64,000 nt of DNA from Treponema sp. (GTDB lineage Bacteria; Spirochaetota; Spirochaetia; Treponematales; Breznakiellaceae), in NCBI GenBank assembly GCA_031266875.1, contig JAISAE010000088.1, positions 1 through 64,000 on the forward strand, given 5' to 3'. A program made the translations under genes and the position numbers. Below are positions 1 through 8,825 of this stretch, piece by piece (the first letter of the stretch is position 1; every line of letters begins with the position of its first letter). The notes under the pieces are model-generated. The model was given only the letters and a program-made list of their open reading frames with translations. It made no database searches and was not told the origin of the DNA.

Positions 1-101
1 AAAACCGGTTATAGATTTTCTGTACGATTGTGTCTATTCCGGTATGAATAATCGTCCTTCACCATCCTTGCTGCAAAGCTAAATTATACCCACTCTCATG
101 A

Positions 102-305
102 TTACTGGTGAACGGTTACCTTTTTTATTTCATCCAAGTTCTTAACTGTATGATGATCCGTTAATGCAATTACATCAATTTTTTTGGTAACGGCTTCTTC
201 AATTATTTCAGCGGGAGCAGCTGTTCCATCAGACGCATTGGAATGAATATGTAAATCCCACTTTCGCCATTCCGAACCTTTTGAAAAATTACTGTATGTT
301 GCCAT
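102..305 (-). pseudogene. Truncated PHP-domain (TrlF-like) protein, N-terminal remnant
   Basis: The 67-residue ORF starts one base after the stop of the upstream methylase and has a good ribosome site (GGAGGG). Its sequence holds the PHP metal-binding signature DLHIHSNASDG and then ALTDHHTV, as in the N-terminus of TrlF-type PHP-ATPases (normally many hundreds of residues long). It stops after KKVTVHQ, well before the rest of the PHP fold, and bases 1-101 downstream do not continue the protein in any frame I could read. So this looks like a gene cut off by deletion or insertion, still the last cistron of the defence operon. Family recognition is from memory; a stand-alone mini-protein cannot be excluded. 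Confidence 0.7.
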
Positions 306-306
306 G

Positions 307-1854
307 TTATTTTCCCTCCGCTTCCATTGGCCTAATCATGGACTCGATAAACGCAATCTCATCTTGTGTTAAACCGTATTTTTTGTACAGTTTTTCATTC
401 GTCCAGGGTTCTGAAAAATCCTGCATGGGGACAAATTGATAAGCACCCTTCATTGTGTTTTGTGTAATTTTTACCATACCCAGCATGAAGTGAAAAAATT
501 TGGTTTGCGTATATGTAACAATATTCTCTGCTTCTTTCATTTTGTCAAAAGGCCCTATTAAAAGATATGTCTCGGTACAGCATGAATTTTGCGAACCCAT
601 AAATGGAGTTAGCCAGTCCTCCGTCATATTACCTATTCCCCAAGCCTTTGGAATGAAAACTTTATATTTATTAACCCATGCGGTGTTTTTTGTAATATGG
701 TTTTTGTCAATGTATCCAATTCCATCTTTTCTCCAGCCGAAATAATAAAATTCCACACAACCGGGGAATTTTTCTCTTTTGAAAACAGGCTTTACTCTTT
801 TGTAACTGTTTTCGACACGAACATCAAAACCAAAAGGATCATTAGCACTAATAATACTGGAAAAACTTTTTTTATTCCGAGCTCTAACTTTTCTGAAAAT
901 AGGTATAGCTTCATTGTATCTGATGAATGTAGAACAGCTTTCTTCAAGCAACGGTCTTTTGGTCTCTGAAATTATTATGCTACCTTTGTGTGTCAAAATA
1001 TGACAATTTCCAATATTCTCTTTATCCCAAAGAAAGTAGCAGACACCGCCCTTTATTTCTACTCCGGGAAAACAATCACTTGCATTCAAAAAATCATGAA
1101 TAATTCTAATTCTATCATCATGAAGCATTTCATCTCTGAATTCATCAAGTCCACGGCCTCCGGTAAACCAGCGTGAGGGGACAACCATAACCAAATAACG
1201 AGGGGTCATTTTCTTTGCTTGTTGAATAAATTTATGATATATTGGAAGCGCACTGGAACCCATACCACCCCCATCGCTCAACTGATACGGTGGATTTCCT
1301 ACAATAACATCAAACTTCATATTAAAAATTTCCTCCGGGGTTTCGGTGTGTATAAATTGATACGCATGGGTTTCAAGCTCACCGCCCCTGTCGTAGCTTT
1401 CCTGATTCGCCCCGCAAAAGACACATTTGCCGTCTTTCCAGGTATGCTCTATGCGTTCAAAACAGATATTTCCCGAATCATCATCAAAGACATCACAAAC
1501 GGAATATTTACCCGCGGCGTGTTTTGAACAATACACGGAACGGCGGGTCAGATGGGCGGTTAGTTCGGTGATGGACAGCCCGTAAATCTGGTTCTTAAAT
1601 ATATGGTTTATTCGCGTGTGTAAGCCGGGTATTTCTTTTTCCAGCCCCTTCAAAAGCCGCTTGGCGATTTCCCGCAAGAATACGCCGGTCTTCGCGCAGG
1701 GATCAAGGAATTTCGCCGTCTTATCGCTCCACAGGGATTGGGGCAAGAGGTCAAGAATCTCATTCGCCAGTTTCGGCGGGGTGAATACCTCGTCGTTGCT
1801 TAGGTTGGCAAGGCAGGAGAGGACGTCGGGATTGAAGGAACGTATGTCAATCAT
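307..1854 (-). CDS. N6-adenine DNA methyltransferase (Eco57I-like), restriction-modification subunit
   Basis: SAM-dependent DNA adenine methylase. Motif I (FLDPCAKTGVF) follows an N-terminal FTPP block, and the catalytic motif IV is NPPYQ near residue 190. Between them lies a small Cys-rich patch (CVFCG) typical of this subfamily, which I remember as part of restriction systems that also carry a helicase/nuclease gene. No helicase or nuclease gene is seen here. The track ORF begins at 1878, but the ATG at 1854 is preferred because it has GGAG about 11 bases upstream and gives the family's usual MIDIRSFNPD start. It is fourth in a minus-strand cluster, 39 bases after kwaB. The target sequence cannot be inferred. 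Confidence 0.85.
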   Translation of the reverse strand: MIDIRSFNPDVLSCLANLSNDEVFTPPKLANEILDLLPQSLWSDKTAKFLDPCAKTGVFLREIAKRLLKGLEKEIPGLHTRINHIFKNQIYGLSITELTAHLTRRSVYCSKHAAGKYSVCDVFDDDSGNICFERIEHTWKDGKCVFCGANQESYDRGGELETHAYQFIHTETPEEIFNMKFDVIVGNPPYQLSDGGGMGSSALPIYHKFIQQAKKMTPRYLVMVVPSRWFTGGRGLDEFRDEMLHDDRIRIIHDFLNASDCFPGVEIKGGVCYFLWDKENIGNCHILTHKGSIIISETKRPLLEESCSTFIRYNEAIPIFRKVRARNKKSFSSIISANDPFGFDVRVENSYKRVKPVFKREKFPGCVEFYYFGWRKDGIGYIDKNHITKNTAWVNKYKVFIPKAWGIGNMTEDWLTPFMGSQNSCCTETYLLIGPFDKMKEAENIVTYTQTKFFHFMLGMVKITQNTMKGAYQFVPMQDFSEPWTNEKLYKKYGLTQDEIAFIESMIRPMEAEGK

Positions 1855-1893
1855 ACGACGACGGTCTCCATGTCCCATATTAAAAAATAAAAA

Positions 1894-2847
1894 CTATGTG
1901 GCATTTTCAACCTTCCGTGCACTATCAACATCAAAAAACTCTTCCGTTATTTCTGATTTCAATCTCTTGTTTTGCAATAGCGATAACAAGGTTTCGATAT
2001 TGCTTCCATCTAAAACAAATTTCCCGTCTATTAATTCGACATTCCAATGATTAATTCTGGAACATTCATCTACCTTCCTAATAAATTCAGGTTCTTTATA
2101 CAGCCCCAGGTTTTCAACCACCGCCAGTTTTCTTAAATATTTCTGATTATCACCAACGAATTCTTTCAAAATTTCTATATTTTTTATAAGATTCAATTCT
2201 TCAATAGAATCGTAAAAAACATCAGCTTTCGCCTTCATTCCCTCACGGAAATTTAAACCACGTTCAAAATTCTTTTTGGATAAAACAAATAGAGCATCTT
2301 GGTAATACATGAAATCAATTAAGTTGGATATACTGAAAACGGGCGTATCTTCTATATCTTCAAATCTATTATTTTTGAATAAAAGAGGTATCAGCCCCTT
2401 TGTTTTTTTCAGTTTCCAGTTTTCAGGTATAATTTTATAGCCAGAAGCAATAATTCTATCTTTGTCTCTAGTTATAATCAAATATGCCTTGGCTTGGATA
2501 AGCTCATCAATACTTGAAACAAGGGCGTTTTGCGGCTGAACACCCATTAGGATTTTGTGGATTTTATAATAGTCTGTTTCTTGATAGTCCATTCCTTTAA
2601 TCTCACCTACTTCGTTTTCATTTCCATCTATCTTGTATTCCTCAAATGAATTTGAGTTAGAAATACAATTCTTTAATATTGAGCAAAGGCGTTTTTCGAG
2701 TTTGTTGTCTATATCGACGTACTTAATATTATAATGGGATTGCCTGTCCCGCTTATATTCCTTTACTATCGCAAGTTGGAAAACATAAGGGGCAAAAGTC
2801 TCTTTCTTTAATTCACTGTATCTCTGCTTAAGCGTCTTCTGTTTCAT
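1894..2847 (-). CDS. kwaB: Kiwa anti-phage system protein KwaB (DUF4868 family)
   Basis: This 317-residue soluble protein has the length and the C-terminal-half signatures of KwaB/DUF4868: a block ending VFSISNLIDFMYYQDALFVL followed by KKNFERGLNFREGM. KwaB is the cytosolic, DNA-associated effector partner of the membrane protein KwaA in the Kiwa phage-defence system. Its start overlaps the end of kwaA by 20 bases and has a GGAGG ribosome site five bases ahead, so the two are translationally coupled. The DNA is clearly more AT-rich than the flanking methylases, which suggests that the pair arrived as a cassette. The assignment rests on motif memory plus the diagnostic neighbour. Confidence 0.85.
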   Translation of the reverse strand: MKQKTLKQRYSELKKETFAPYVFQLAIVKEYKRDRQSHYNIKYVDIDNKLEKRLCSILKNCISNSNSFEEYKIDGNENEVGEIKGMDYQETDYYKIHKILMGVQPQNALVSSIDELIQAKAYLIITRDKDRIIASGYKIIPENWKLKKTKGLIPLLFKNNRFEDIEDTPVFSISNLIDFMYYQDALFVLSKKNFERGLNFREGMKAKADVFYDSIEELNLIKNIEILKEFVGDNQKYLRKLAVVENLGLYKEPEFIRKVDECSRINHWNVELIDGKFVLDGSNIETLLSLLQNKRLKSEITEEFFDVDSARKVENAT

Positions 2848-3379
2848 CGTAGCCTCCTAATAAACTTAAAAAGGGTGTTAAAGTTTTTATATAGTATCTG
2901 TCGTTAACTGATAATTCTCCCTTATAAAGAACAGTTTTTGACATATCATTATTATTATAGGTATAATGAATATCGTACAACCCATAACCTGCCATAGCCA
3001 GGACAGGATTAATAAAAATCGATTTGCTTGTTATTGTTAAAACCATTAGAATTACTAGAAATATGCCAACTGAAATAATATCAGGTAAAGAATTTAAATC
3101 AGTATTAATAAATGCAAGCAGATAGGGGATTGTATAATTTATTATATCGGGGGATCTGTTTTCAATGCTTGAAATCATTATAATGTCACCTCCCTTCATA
3201 ATCTTAAAAATGATAAAGAGTAATATTATGCTGATAACGACAAAAAAAAGCAGGATTAGCATTAAGAAAGGATGTTTAAAACAATATTTGTCAAAATCAA
3301 AATCTCTAACAACAAAAATTAAAAAAAGGGGGGAGAATGAACTAATAAACAAGAGTATACTTGTTATGATACGCGGCAT
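2828..3379 (-). CDS. kwaA: Kiwa anti-phage system membrane protein KwaA
   Basis: A 183-residue protein with four hydrophobic stretches (about residues 3-25, 37-60, 80-100, 104-125), matching the four-helix membrane protein KwaA, the inner-membrane sensor/partner of KwaB. The track ORF starts at 3472 in a frame overlapping the upstream methylase; the true start is the ATG at 3379, preceded by a strong AAAGGAGGT site and overlapping the upstream stop codon by one base (TGATG). The gene is AT-rich compared with the methylases on either side. KwaA proteins diverge strongly, so the call depends mainly on topology, size and the adjacent kwaB. Confidence 0.8.
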   Translation of the reverse strand: MPRIITSILLFISSFSPLFLIFVVRDFDFDKYCFKHPFLMLILLFFVVISIILLFIIFKIMKGGDIIMISSIENRSPDIINYTIPYLLAFINTDLNSLPDIISVGIFLVILMVLTITSKSIFINPVLAMAGYGLYDIHYTYNNNDMSKTVLYKGELSVNDRYYIKTLTPFLSLLGGYDETEDA

Positions 3380-4059
3380 CAAATAATTACCTCCTTTAAC
3401 ATAAATGCCTCCATATCCCATATTTTGAGGTAATGCACCGGGGGGAACTCTTTTTCCGGTTCGGGGATGCATATGTCTTCACCGATGTCGGAAAAGAGAG
3501 GCATGGAGTTATTCTCGGACTGGTAAAGAAGTTCGGAAAACGAAAAGTCCCGGCGTTTGACCATGCCTCCCATGAGCAGTGACCATTCGGAAAACACGAT
3601 GGGACGGGGGCTTTCATCTACGGTTTGCAGGGTCAAGGCGTCGCCCCACACGATGTTCCGGTCTAATATGTATTTGACGGTATTCGGGAGGTCGTCGTTC
3701 GGAAATAGGCCAAAGCGGTTTATGTAGTGACTGGTAAAATAATTATAAAGGCGGCTGCGACATTCACAGACGTTGTCTTCCAGTATGTCGATTCCATAGA
3801 GGCTTGCAACGGCGGCGACAGCGTAGCGTTCGTATTCAAGGCGGCTTTTCCCATATCGGGCGGCAATTTTTGTCAGTTTGCGGGCAAGGACTTCGATAAG
3901 GAAGTTACCGTTGCCGCAAGCGGGTTCGAGAAAGCGGGATTCTATGCGTTCGGTTTCCTGTTTAATCAGATCAAGCATGGCGTTGACTTCCCGAGGGGCG
4001 GTGTAGACTTCACCGTAGTCGGCTACCCTTCTTTTCGTTTTTACCTGTGTTTCGGCCAT
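3379..4059 (-). CDS. Class I SAM-dependent DNA methyltransferase subunit
   Basis: Predicted product of 226 residues with a SAM-binding motif I (FLEPACGNGNFL) and the preceding VYTAPREV block found in N6-adenine methylases. No NPPY/DPPY catalytic motif is present, and the protein ends shortly after the predicted motif region. I recall it as a small partner subunit that normally sits beside the larger Eco57I-like methylase; here kwaA and kwaB separate the two. The start at 4059 gives the conserved MAETQVKTKRR N-terminus; an AGGAGG lies 16 bases upstream, which is too far to be convincing, so a start further upstream (to 4104) remains possible. It is the first gene of the cluster. The 378 bases upstream (4060-4437) hold nothing I can identify. 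Confidence 0.75.
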   Translation of the reverse strand: MAETQVKTKRRVADYGEVYTAPREVNAMLDLIKQETERIESRFLEPACGNGNFLIEVLARKLTKIAARYGKSRLEYERYAVAAVASLYGIDILEDNVCECRSRLYNYFTSHYINRFGLFPNDDLPNTVKYILDRNIVWGDALTLQTVDESPRPIVFSEWSLLMGGMVKRRDFSFSELLYQSENNSMPLFSDIGEDICIPEPEKEFPPVHYLKIWDMEAFMLKEVII

Positions 4060-4437
4060 GACTGTCGCTTCTGGACCTCCTAGCTGGAGTATAGCATACG
4101 GCATACAGGACGTTCAAGAGGCGTGTGGAACTTCCGGTACGCGCAACCTCAGAGACTTTCTCACCCGCTTCTTTTCTGTGCCGCTCTATGGACTTGTATA
4201 TCCTGGCATACGGGCTCTTGCCGTTTTTCCAGTCCCCTTAATCGTATTGATTGCCCGCTGTGCAAGGTTAGGATGAGTCCTTTCGGGAGCATAAGTATCT
4301 GAAAAGCTAGGGCACTCAGGATCACCACTCTTGCCGGGCTTGTAATGAGCAGAGCCCGTTCCTCATGAGGCATACTGTTTCCAGCCATCAAACCATCCCT
4401 TCGCCGCCCATGAAATCGTCGTTCTTGAGGGAAAGTA

Positions 4438-4615
4438 TTCCACAACTTGCGGAAGGTGTTCCACGAGTTCAGGGCTACAGCTCACAAGTCTACGGCCACA
4501 GCCCGCGAGTTCACGGTTCGCTTATCCGCCCCGCCGTTCTTGAGGGAAGGTGTTCCGCGACTTGCGGGCTGTATTCCACAAGTCTTAGAAACCATTCCGG
4601 GACTTCTTGACAGTC
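4438..4615. repeat. Degenerate 21-bp tandem array
   Basis: Units of the pattern TTCC(A/G)C(A/G)A(C/G)TT followed by about ten variable bases restart at 4438, 4459, 4480 and 4501, then after a 31-base interruption at 4553, 4574 and 4595. The period is exactly 21 bp although the units have diverged strongly. The ORFs the track lists here on both strands are by-products of this low-complexity sequence. Confidence 0.65.
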
Positions 4616-4642
4616 GAAAAACAGTATTCCAAGATACAAAAC

Positions 4643-5377
4643 ATGAAAAAGCAGGCGCTCTTTAGCGTGGTGTATGAAGATAAGCAGATTGTGGCGGTGA
4701 ATAAGGCTTCGGGTGTCGCGGTAGGGGGCGACCGCTGGGAGGCGGCAAAAGAACGGCTAGACCTGCTTTTGCCCTACCGCGTGTTCACGGTACATCGCAT
4801 TGACCGCGACACGTCGGGGCTGGTGCTGTTTGCTAGAGATGAGGAGACTCACCGGCGGCTTTCAATCGCGTTTGAGAACAGGCTGGTCAAGAAACGCTAC
4901 ATCGCCATTGTCCACGGCAGACCAGCATGGGCTGAAACCACTTGCGAGCTTCCCCTGGTGCCAGACGGGGATAAGCAGCACCGTACCATCGTCGACCGGT
5001 ATCAGGGCAAAAAGTCGCGTACCGTGTTCAGGCTTCTGGGAAGCGTGGGAACCTATAGCGCGATTGAGGTGCTACCTGAAACCGGACGTACTCACCAGAT
5101 TCGTGTTCATCTGGCGAGTCTGGGTTATCCGCTGGTCTGCGATCCTCTGTATGGCCGGAGTCAGAAACCAGTATTGCTCTCGTCGTTCAAGCGCGGCTGG
5201 CACGGCGATCCATTTGAGGAGCGCCCCCTGCTCGCCCGTCTTGGGCTGCACGCGCTCTCGCTTGTTACGCTTGGAAAAAAGCTCTACGCGCCGCCGGCGC
5301 GGGACATGGCGGCGCTCATCACGCAGATGGGGAAAAACACCGGCAACGAGGCGCTACTGTCGCTCTTGGAACAGTAG
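4643..5377 (+). CDS. RluA-family pseudouridine synthase
   Basis: Isomerises uridine to pseudouridine in rRNA or tRNA. The catalytic-aspartate motif HRIDRDTSG is near residue 50, followed by KRYIAIVHG and the C-terminal GRTHQIRVHLA block typical of RluA/RluC/RluD enzymes. At 244 residues there is no N-terminal S4 RNA-binding domain, as in RluA or TruC-like short members; the target base cannot be told. The start at 4643 (MKKQAL) is preferred over 4607 because the extra residues come from the upstream repeat array; no clear ribosome site is seen. The gene is single and converges with recG. Confidence 0.88.
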   Translation: MKKQALFSVVYEDKQIVAVNKASGVAVGGDRWEAAKERLDLLLPYRVFTVHRIDRDTSGLVLFARDEETHRRLSIAFENRLVKKRYIAIVHGRPAWAETTCELPLVPDGDKQHRTIVDRYQGKKSRTVFRLLGSVGTYSAIEVLPETGRTHQIRVHLASLGYPLVCDPLYGRSQKPVLLSSFKRGWHGDPFEERPLLARLGLHALSLVTLGKKLYAPPARDMAALITQMGKNTGNEALLSLLEQ

Positions 5378-5435
5378 TGAGTGGTGTCAGCCATTGGCTG
5401 GTGTAGTGTGAGTGGTGTCAGCCATTGGCTGGTGT
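5377..5435. repeat. Two 31-bp direct repeats between convergent genes
   Basis: Two copies of a 28-base segment start at 5377 and 5408. Each contains the palindrome CAGCCATTGGCTG, so each could form a small hairpin at the convergent 3' ends of the pseudouridine synthase gene and recG. There is no T-tract. The GGTGTCAG core resembles that of the arrays near 8.2 and 12.5 kb. Confidence 0.6.
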
Positions 5436-5448
5436 GAAGGGTGGCTGG

Positions 5449-7524
5449 CTATAAGGCAACGTTGGCAAAGGGCGGGGCGCGTTTGAGTACCTGCGCGACA
5501 CATTGGTGATCGCTTTGGAGCAGATCAGGGTCTGCTTCCAGCATAGCGAAAGCATCGGCGCGGGCGTGTTCAAGGATGTTTATGTCCCGCACCAGATCAG
5601 CGATGCTTAAACCAATGTTGCCTGACTGCTCAGTCCCCGCGATCTGCCCCGGCCCGCGGAGCCGCAGGTCTTCCTCGGCAATAACAAAACCATCCACGCT
5701 GTTCTTCATCACTTTAAGCCGCTCCTTGCCATCATCGGAGAGGCGATTGTTCTCGTCATTAGTATAAACAAGGAAACAGTAAGACTGCTCGCTGCCTCGC
5801 CCCACGCGGCCTCTCAACTGATGCAAGGCGGAAAGCCCGAAACGCTCGGCGTGTTCAATAACCATGCAGGTAGCATTTGGTACGTCAACGCCCACCTCAA
5901 CCACGCTTGTAGCCACAAGCACACGAATTATGCCTTGCCGGAAGTTTTCCATGGTTATCCGCTTTTCCTCCTCACTCAGCTTTGAGTGAATCAGCGACAT
6001 ATCGTACTCAGGGAAAATTTCCTCAGAAAGCCGCTTTGCCATAGACTCAGCGTCTTTGAGTGATTTGTTTTCATCAGCCTCAATAAGCGGATACACGAAG
6101 TATGCCTGCCTGCCTGCCGCAAGCTGTTGCCGCACAAAGTCATAGACCCGCGTCTCATTGGATTGAAGCGCGAGATGCGTGATAACCGGCTTCCTCCCCG
6201 GCGGCATGTCCCGAATGATCGATACGTCCATGTCCCCGAAAACCGTGAGCGCCAGCGTGCGCGGTATAGGCGTGGCGCTCATCATCATGAGGTCTGGCTG
6301 ATCACCCTTCTCCACAATTGCCTGACGCTGTAAAACCCCGAAGCGGTGCTGTTCATCAATCACGACCAGCCGCAGGTTCCTATAATACACATCTCTTGAG
6401 AAAAGCGCGTGGGTTCCTATCACAAAGTCAATTTGACCAAGCGCAAGGTTTTTGAGAAGCCGGGCGCGTCCTGATGATCTGATGTTACCAGTGAGAAACG
6501 CAGGCCGCAGACCAAGCGGTTCCAGAAGCAGCGCCGCGTTTTCCGCGTGCTGGCGTGCCAGTAACTCGGTGGGAGCCAGAAGCGCCGCCTGTCCGCCCAT
6601 TTCAGACGCCCTGAGCGCTGCCAGAAACGACACCAGCGTCTTCCCCGAACCAACGTCGCCCTGAATCAACCGCGCCATAGGGAATGGCCCGTCCATATCG
6701 CGGTTAATATCAGCAAGCGCCGCAAGCTGCCCCTCGGTCAGGCTGAAGGGCAGACGCTCAAGCAGACGCCTTTGTAAAGGCGAAACCGGCGCGTCAGGCA
6801 ATTGTCCGCCCGGCGACAGACGCCGCTCAATCGCTCGTTTTGCTATCACTATTTCAAGGTAAAAAAGCTCTTCATAGACGAGCGTTTGTTTTGCCAGCTC
6901 TAGTTCCTCAAGCGAATCAGGGAAATGAATCGCCCTGATTGCCTGCGACTTGGGAAAAAGCCTCCGGCGCTCAATGAGGTACGCCGGTAATTCGTCCTCA
7001 AGCGGCTTGGCGTACTGCTCAAGCGCCTGTTTTATACAGCGCCGCAACGTACCAACCCTTAACTTCGCGCTTAAACGGTACACCGGCATAATGTGTCCAA
7101 AATTCTTGCTCGTGTTGCCCTGCACCGCCTCTATCTCAAAGTTACTGGACTGAATCTCCCCATATTTATAGAAGAACGTTCCCCAAAGCCAGTATTGCTT
7201 CCCTACCACAAGCTGGTTTTCAAGAAAGGAACGCTTGAAACAGACCAGCACCCCTTGTCCACTCGTATCCTCAACATGAACCTTGAGGGTCTTCATCGCC
7301 CCAAAGCCGAACCAGTCATGGGCAATGACCCGAACCATTGTACACACGGTCGCGTGCTGAAAGTCCCTGATGGGAACAATCCGGCTTCGGTCCTCCCAAT
7401 CGCGGGGATAATAGCACAAAAGCCCGCCCACACTAGTAACGCCGAGGTGGGTAAACGCACTCCTCAGCTCAGTACCCACGCCTTTGATATGGTCAAGCGA
7501 CGCGCTTAGTTCCCGCAAAAACAT
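5449..7524 (-). CDS. recG: ATP-dependent DNA helicase RecG
   Basis: RecG reverses stalled replication forks and processes branched recombination intermediates. The 691-residue product has the N-terminal wedge/OB region, then helicase motifs: Walker A GDVGSGKT, motif II DEQH (the RecG variant of DEAH), SATPIPRT, and QLRGRVGRG. The length is normal. The track ORF reaches back to 8040, but that extension is an out-of-frame shadow of yggT; the ATG at 7524 gives MFLRELSASL and lies two bases after the yggT stop, implying translational coupling with yggT. Confidence 0.95.
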   Translation of the reverse strand: MFLRELSASLDHIKGVGTELRSAFTHLGVTSVGGLLCYYPRDWEDRSRIVPIRDFQHATVCTMVRVIAHDWFGFGAMKTLKVHVEDTSGQGVLVCFKRSFLENQLVVGKQYWLWGTFFYKYGEIQSSNFEIEAVQGNTSKNFGHIMPVYRLSAKLRVGTLRRCIKQALEQYAKPLEDELPAYLIERRRLFPKSQAIRAIHFPDSLEELELAKQTLVYEELFYLEIVIAKRAIERRLSPGGQLPDAPVSPLQRRLLERLPFSLTEGQLAALADINRDMDGPFPMARLIQGDVGSGKTLVSFLAALRASEMGGQAALLAPTELLARQHAENAALLLEPLGLRPAFLTGNIRSSGRARLLKNLALGQIDFVIGTHALFSRDVYYRNLRLVVIDEQHRFGVLQRQAIVEKGDQPDLMMMSATPIPRTLALTVFGDMDVSIIRDMPPGRKPVITHLALQSNETRVYDFVRQQLAAGRQAYFVYPLIEADENKSLKDAESMAKRLSEEIFPEYDMSLIHSKLSEEEKRITMENFRQGIIRVLVATSVVEVGVDVPNATCMVIEHAERFGLSALHQLRGRVGRGSEQSYCFLVYTNDENNRLSDDGKERLKVMKNSVDGFVIAEEDLRLRGPGQIAGTEQSGNIGLSIADLVRDINILEHARADAFAMLEADPDLLQSDHQCVAQVLKRAPPFANVAL

Positions 7525-7526
7525 GC

Positions 7527-8117
7527 TTATAGGGGAAAGCGTTCCAGCAACGAAACCGTGAAACCAACCAGAAAGTGGAGACCTGCGGCAATACCAACCA
7601 GAGCCAAGATCGATACGATGAGACCGTTCCGGTAATTGACGACACGCGGCCCAAAGAGAATTCGCTTGATACGGTACAGCGCTGGCTGGGAAATGGTGTC
7701 CACAATCTTCCAGAAGGGGTTGTAGTAGATGTCCTGTCGCGCTAGGTAAGCGATCAGCCGCAGTATAAGTACCACGGCGAAGAAGCCCAGCAGAAAAGAC
7801 GCCACCGACCATAGTGCTGATACCAGTATTGCCAGAATGATCCCCAGCTTGATATGCCCATAGCGCGCAAGAGTCAGGAAGACCTGATTCACGAGCGAGA
7901 GCGCCGTCATTGCCACAATCGGGGATAAGTCCAGCATACCGATTCGCAGCACAGTAAAGCGCCGGAACCAGTTCAGATACGGGTCGGTAATGCCGCTGAG
8001 GATTTCGAGCGGTCTGCCATACTGAGCCCCGCTGAACCAAGTAAGCATGATCCGCACAAAGATCAGGATCATGTAGAGACTGGTAAGAGTTGCCAGAACA
8101 TTCATAAGTGCTTGCAT
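7527..8117 (-). CDS. YggT family membrane protein
   Basis: A 196-residue integral membrane protein with two copies of the YggT domain: FVRIMLTWF with DPYLNWFR in the first half, and the parallel ILRLIAYLARQD with ISQPALYRIKR in the second. YggT proteins are small two-helix units linked to envelope or cell-division functions in some bacteria; the molecular role is not established. It leads a two-gene unit with recG. An alternative start is the ATG four codons later (8105). A TAAATTATAG box directly upstream may be part of a promoter. Confidence 0.88.
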   Translation of the reverse strand: MQALMNVLATLTSLYMILIFVRIMLTWFSGAQYGRPLEILSGITDPYLNWFRRFTVLRIGMLDLSPIVAMTALSLVNQVFLTLARYGHIKLGIILAILVSALWSVASFLLGFFAVVLILRLIAYLARQDIYYNPFWKIVDTISQPALYRIKRILFGPRVVNYRNGLIVSILALVGIAAGLHFLVGFTVSLLERFPL

Positions 8118-8195
8118 ATCTATAATTTAGCAGAACATTCCGATTGCGTCGAGATCAATTTGGCGTGAGCATCCTAGAAAAGGCCAGCGAGTTTC

Positions 8196-8785
8196 GTTGG
8201 TACCATGTCTCTGGCACCCACGTTGGCACCACACGTCTGACACCATGTCTCTGGCATCAACGCTCACCCATGACACACCATGTCTCTGGCACCACACGCT
8301 CACCCGTGTCTCACCAACGTCTCTGGCACCACATGTCTGGCCCCAACGTCTCTGGCACCCGCGTCCGTTGGCACCACATATCTGACACCAACGTCTCACC
8401 CATAACACACACGTCTGGCACCATGTCTGACACTAACGTCTCTGGCACCAACGCTCACCCATGACTCACCACGTCTCTGACACCACAGGTCTGGTGCCAA
8501 CACCCATGTCTCACTACGTCTCTGGCACCACACGCCCTGGCACCACACGTCCACCACATGTCTGGCACCACACGTTTGACACCAACGTCTCTGGCACCAC
8601 ATGTCTGGCACCATGTCTCTGGCACCAACGCTCCCATATCTCACCAACGTCTCTGGCACCACACGTCTGACACCAACGTCTCTGGCACCACCGCTCACCC
8701 ATGACATACTACGTCTCTGGCACCACACGTCTGACATCAACGTCTCTGACACCAACGCTCACTCATGTCTCACCACGTCTCAAGC
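8196..8785. repeat. Mosaic tandem array built on GTCTCTGGCACCA
   Basis: About 590 bases made almost only of three short words in changing order: GTCTCTGGCACCA, CGTCTGACACCAAC and GCTCACCCATGACAC. The arrangement is not strictly periodic and there are no unique spacers. All ORFs in this interval on both strands are open only because of the repeat. The same core in the reverse orientation (TTGGTGTCAGAGAC) makes up the array at 12.5-12.9 kb. The array separates the yggT-recG unit from the 3' end of the ECF transporter operon. Confidence 0.85.
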
Positions 8786-8825
8786 CACGTTCAGGGCGGC
8801 GCCGGTCTGGTTCTGCGCGCCCGCC

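Noticed and set aside
4161-4445. 94-residue minus-strand ORF upstream of the methylase
   Set aside because: Ends inside the methylase upstream region, no ribosome site, no similarity that I recognise; the 4060-4437 gap is left as empty.
7525-8040. 172-residue N-terminal extension of RecG in the track
   Set aside because: It overlaps yggT in another frame and RecG homologues start at MFLRELSASL-like residues (7524).
8196-8785. Possible CRISPR array or coding repeats
   Set aside because: Repeat words are directly adjacent in changing order with no unique spacers, no cas genes are nearby, and frames are open on both strands only because of the repeats.
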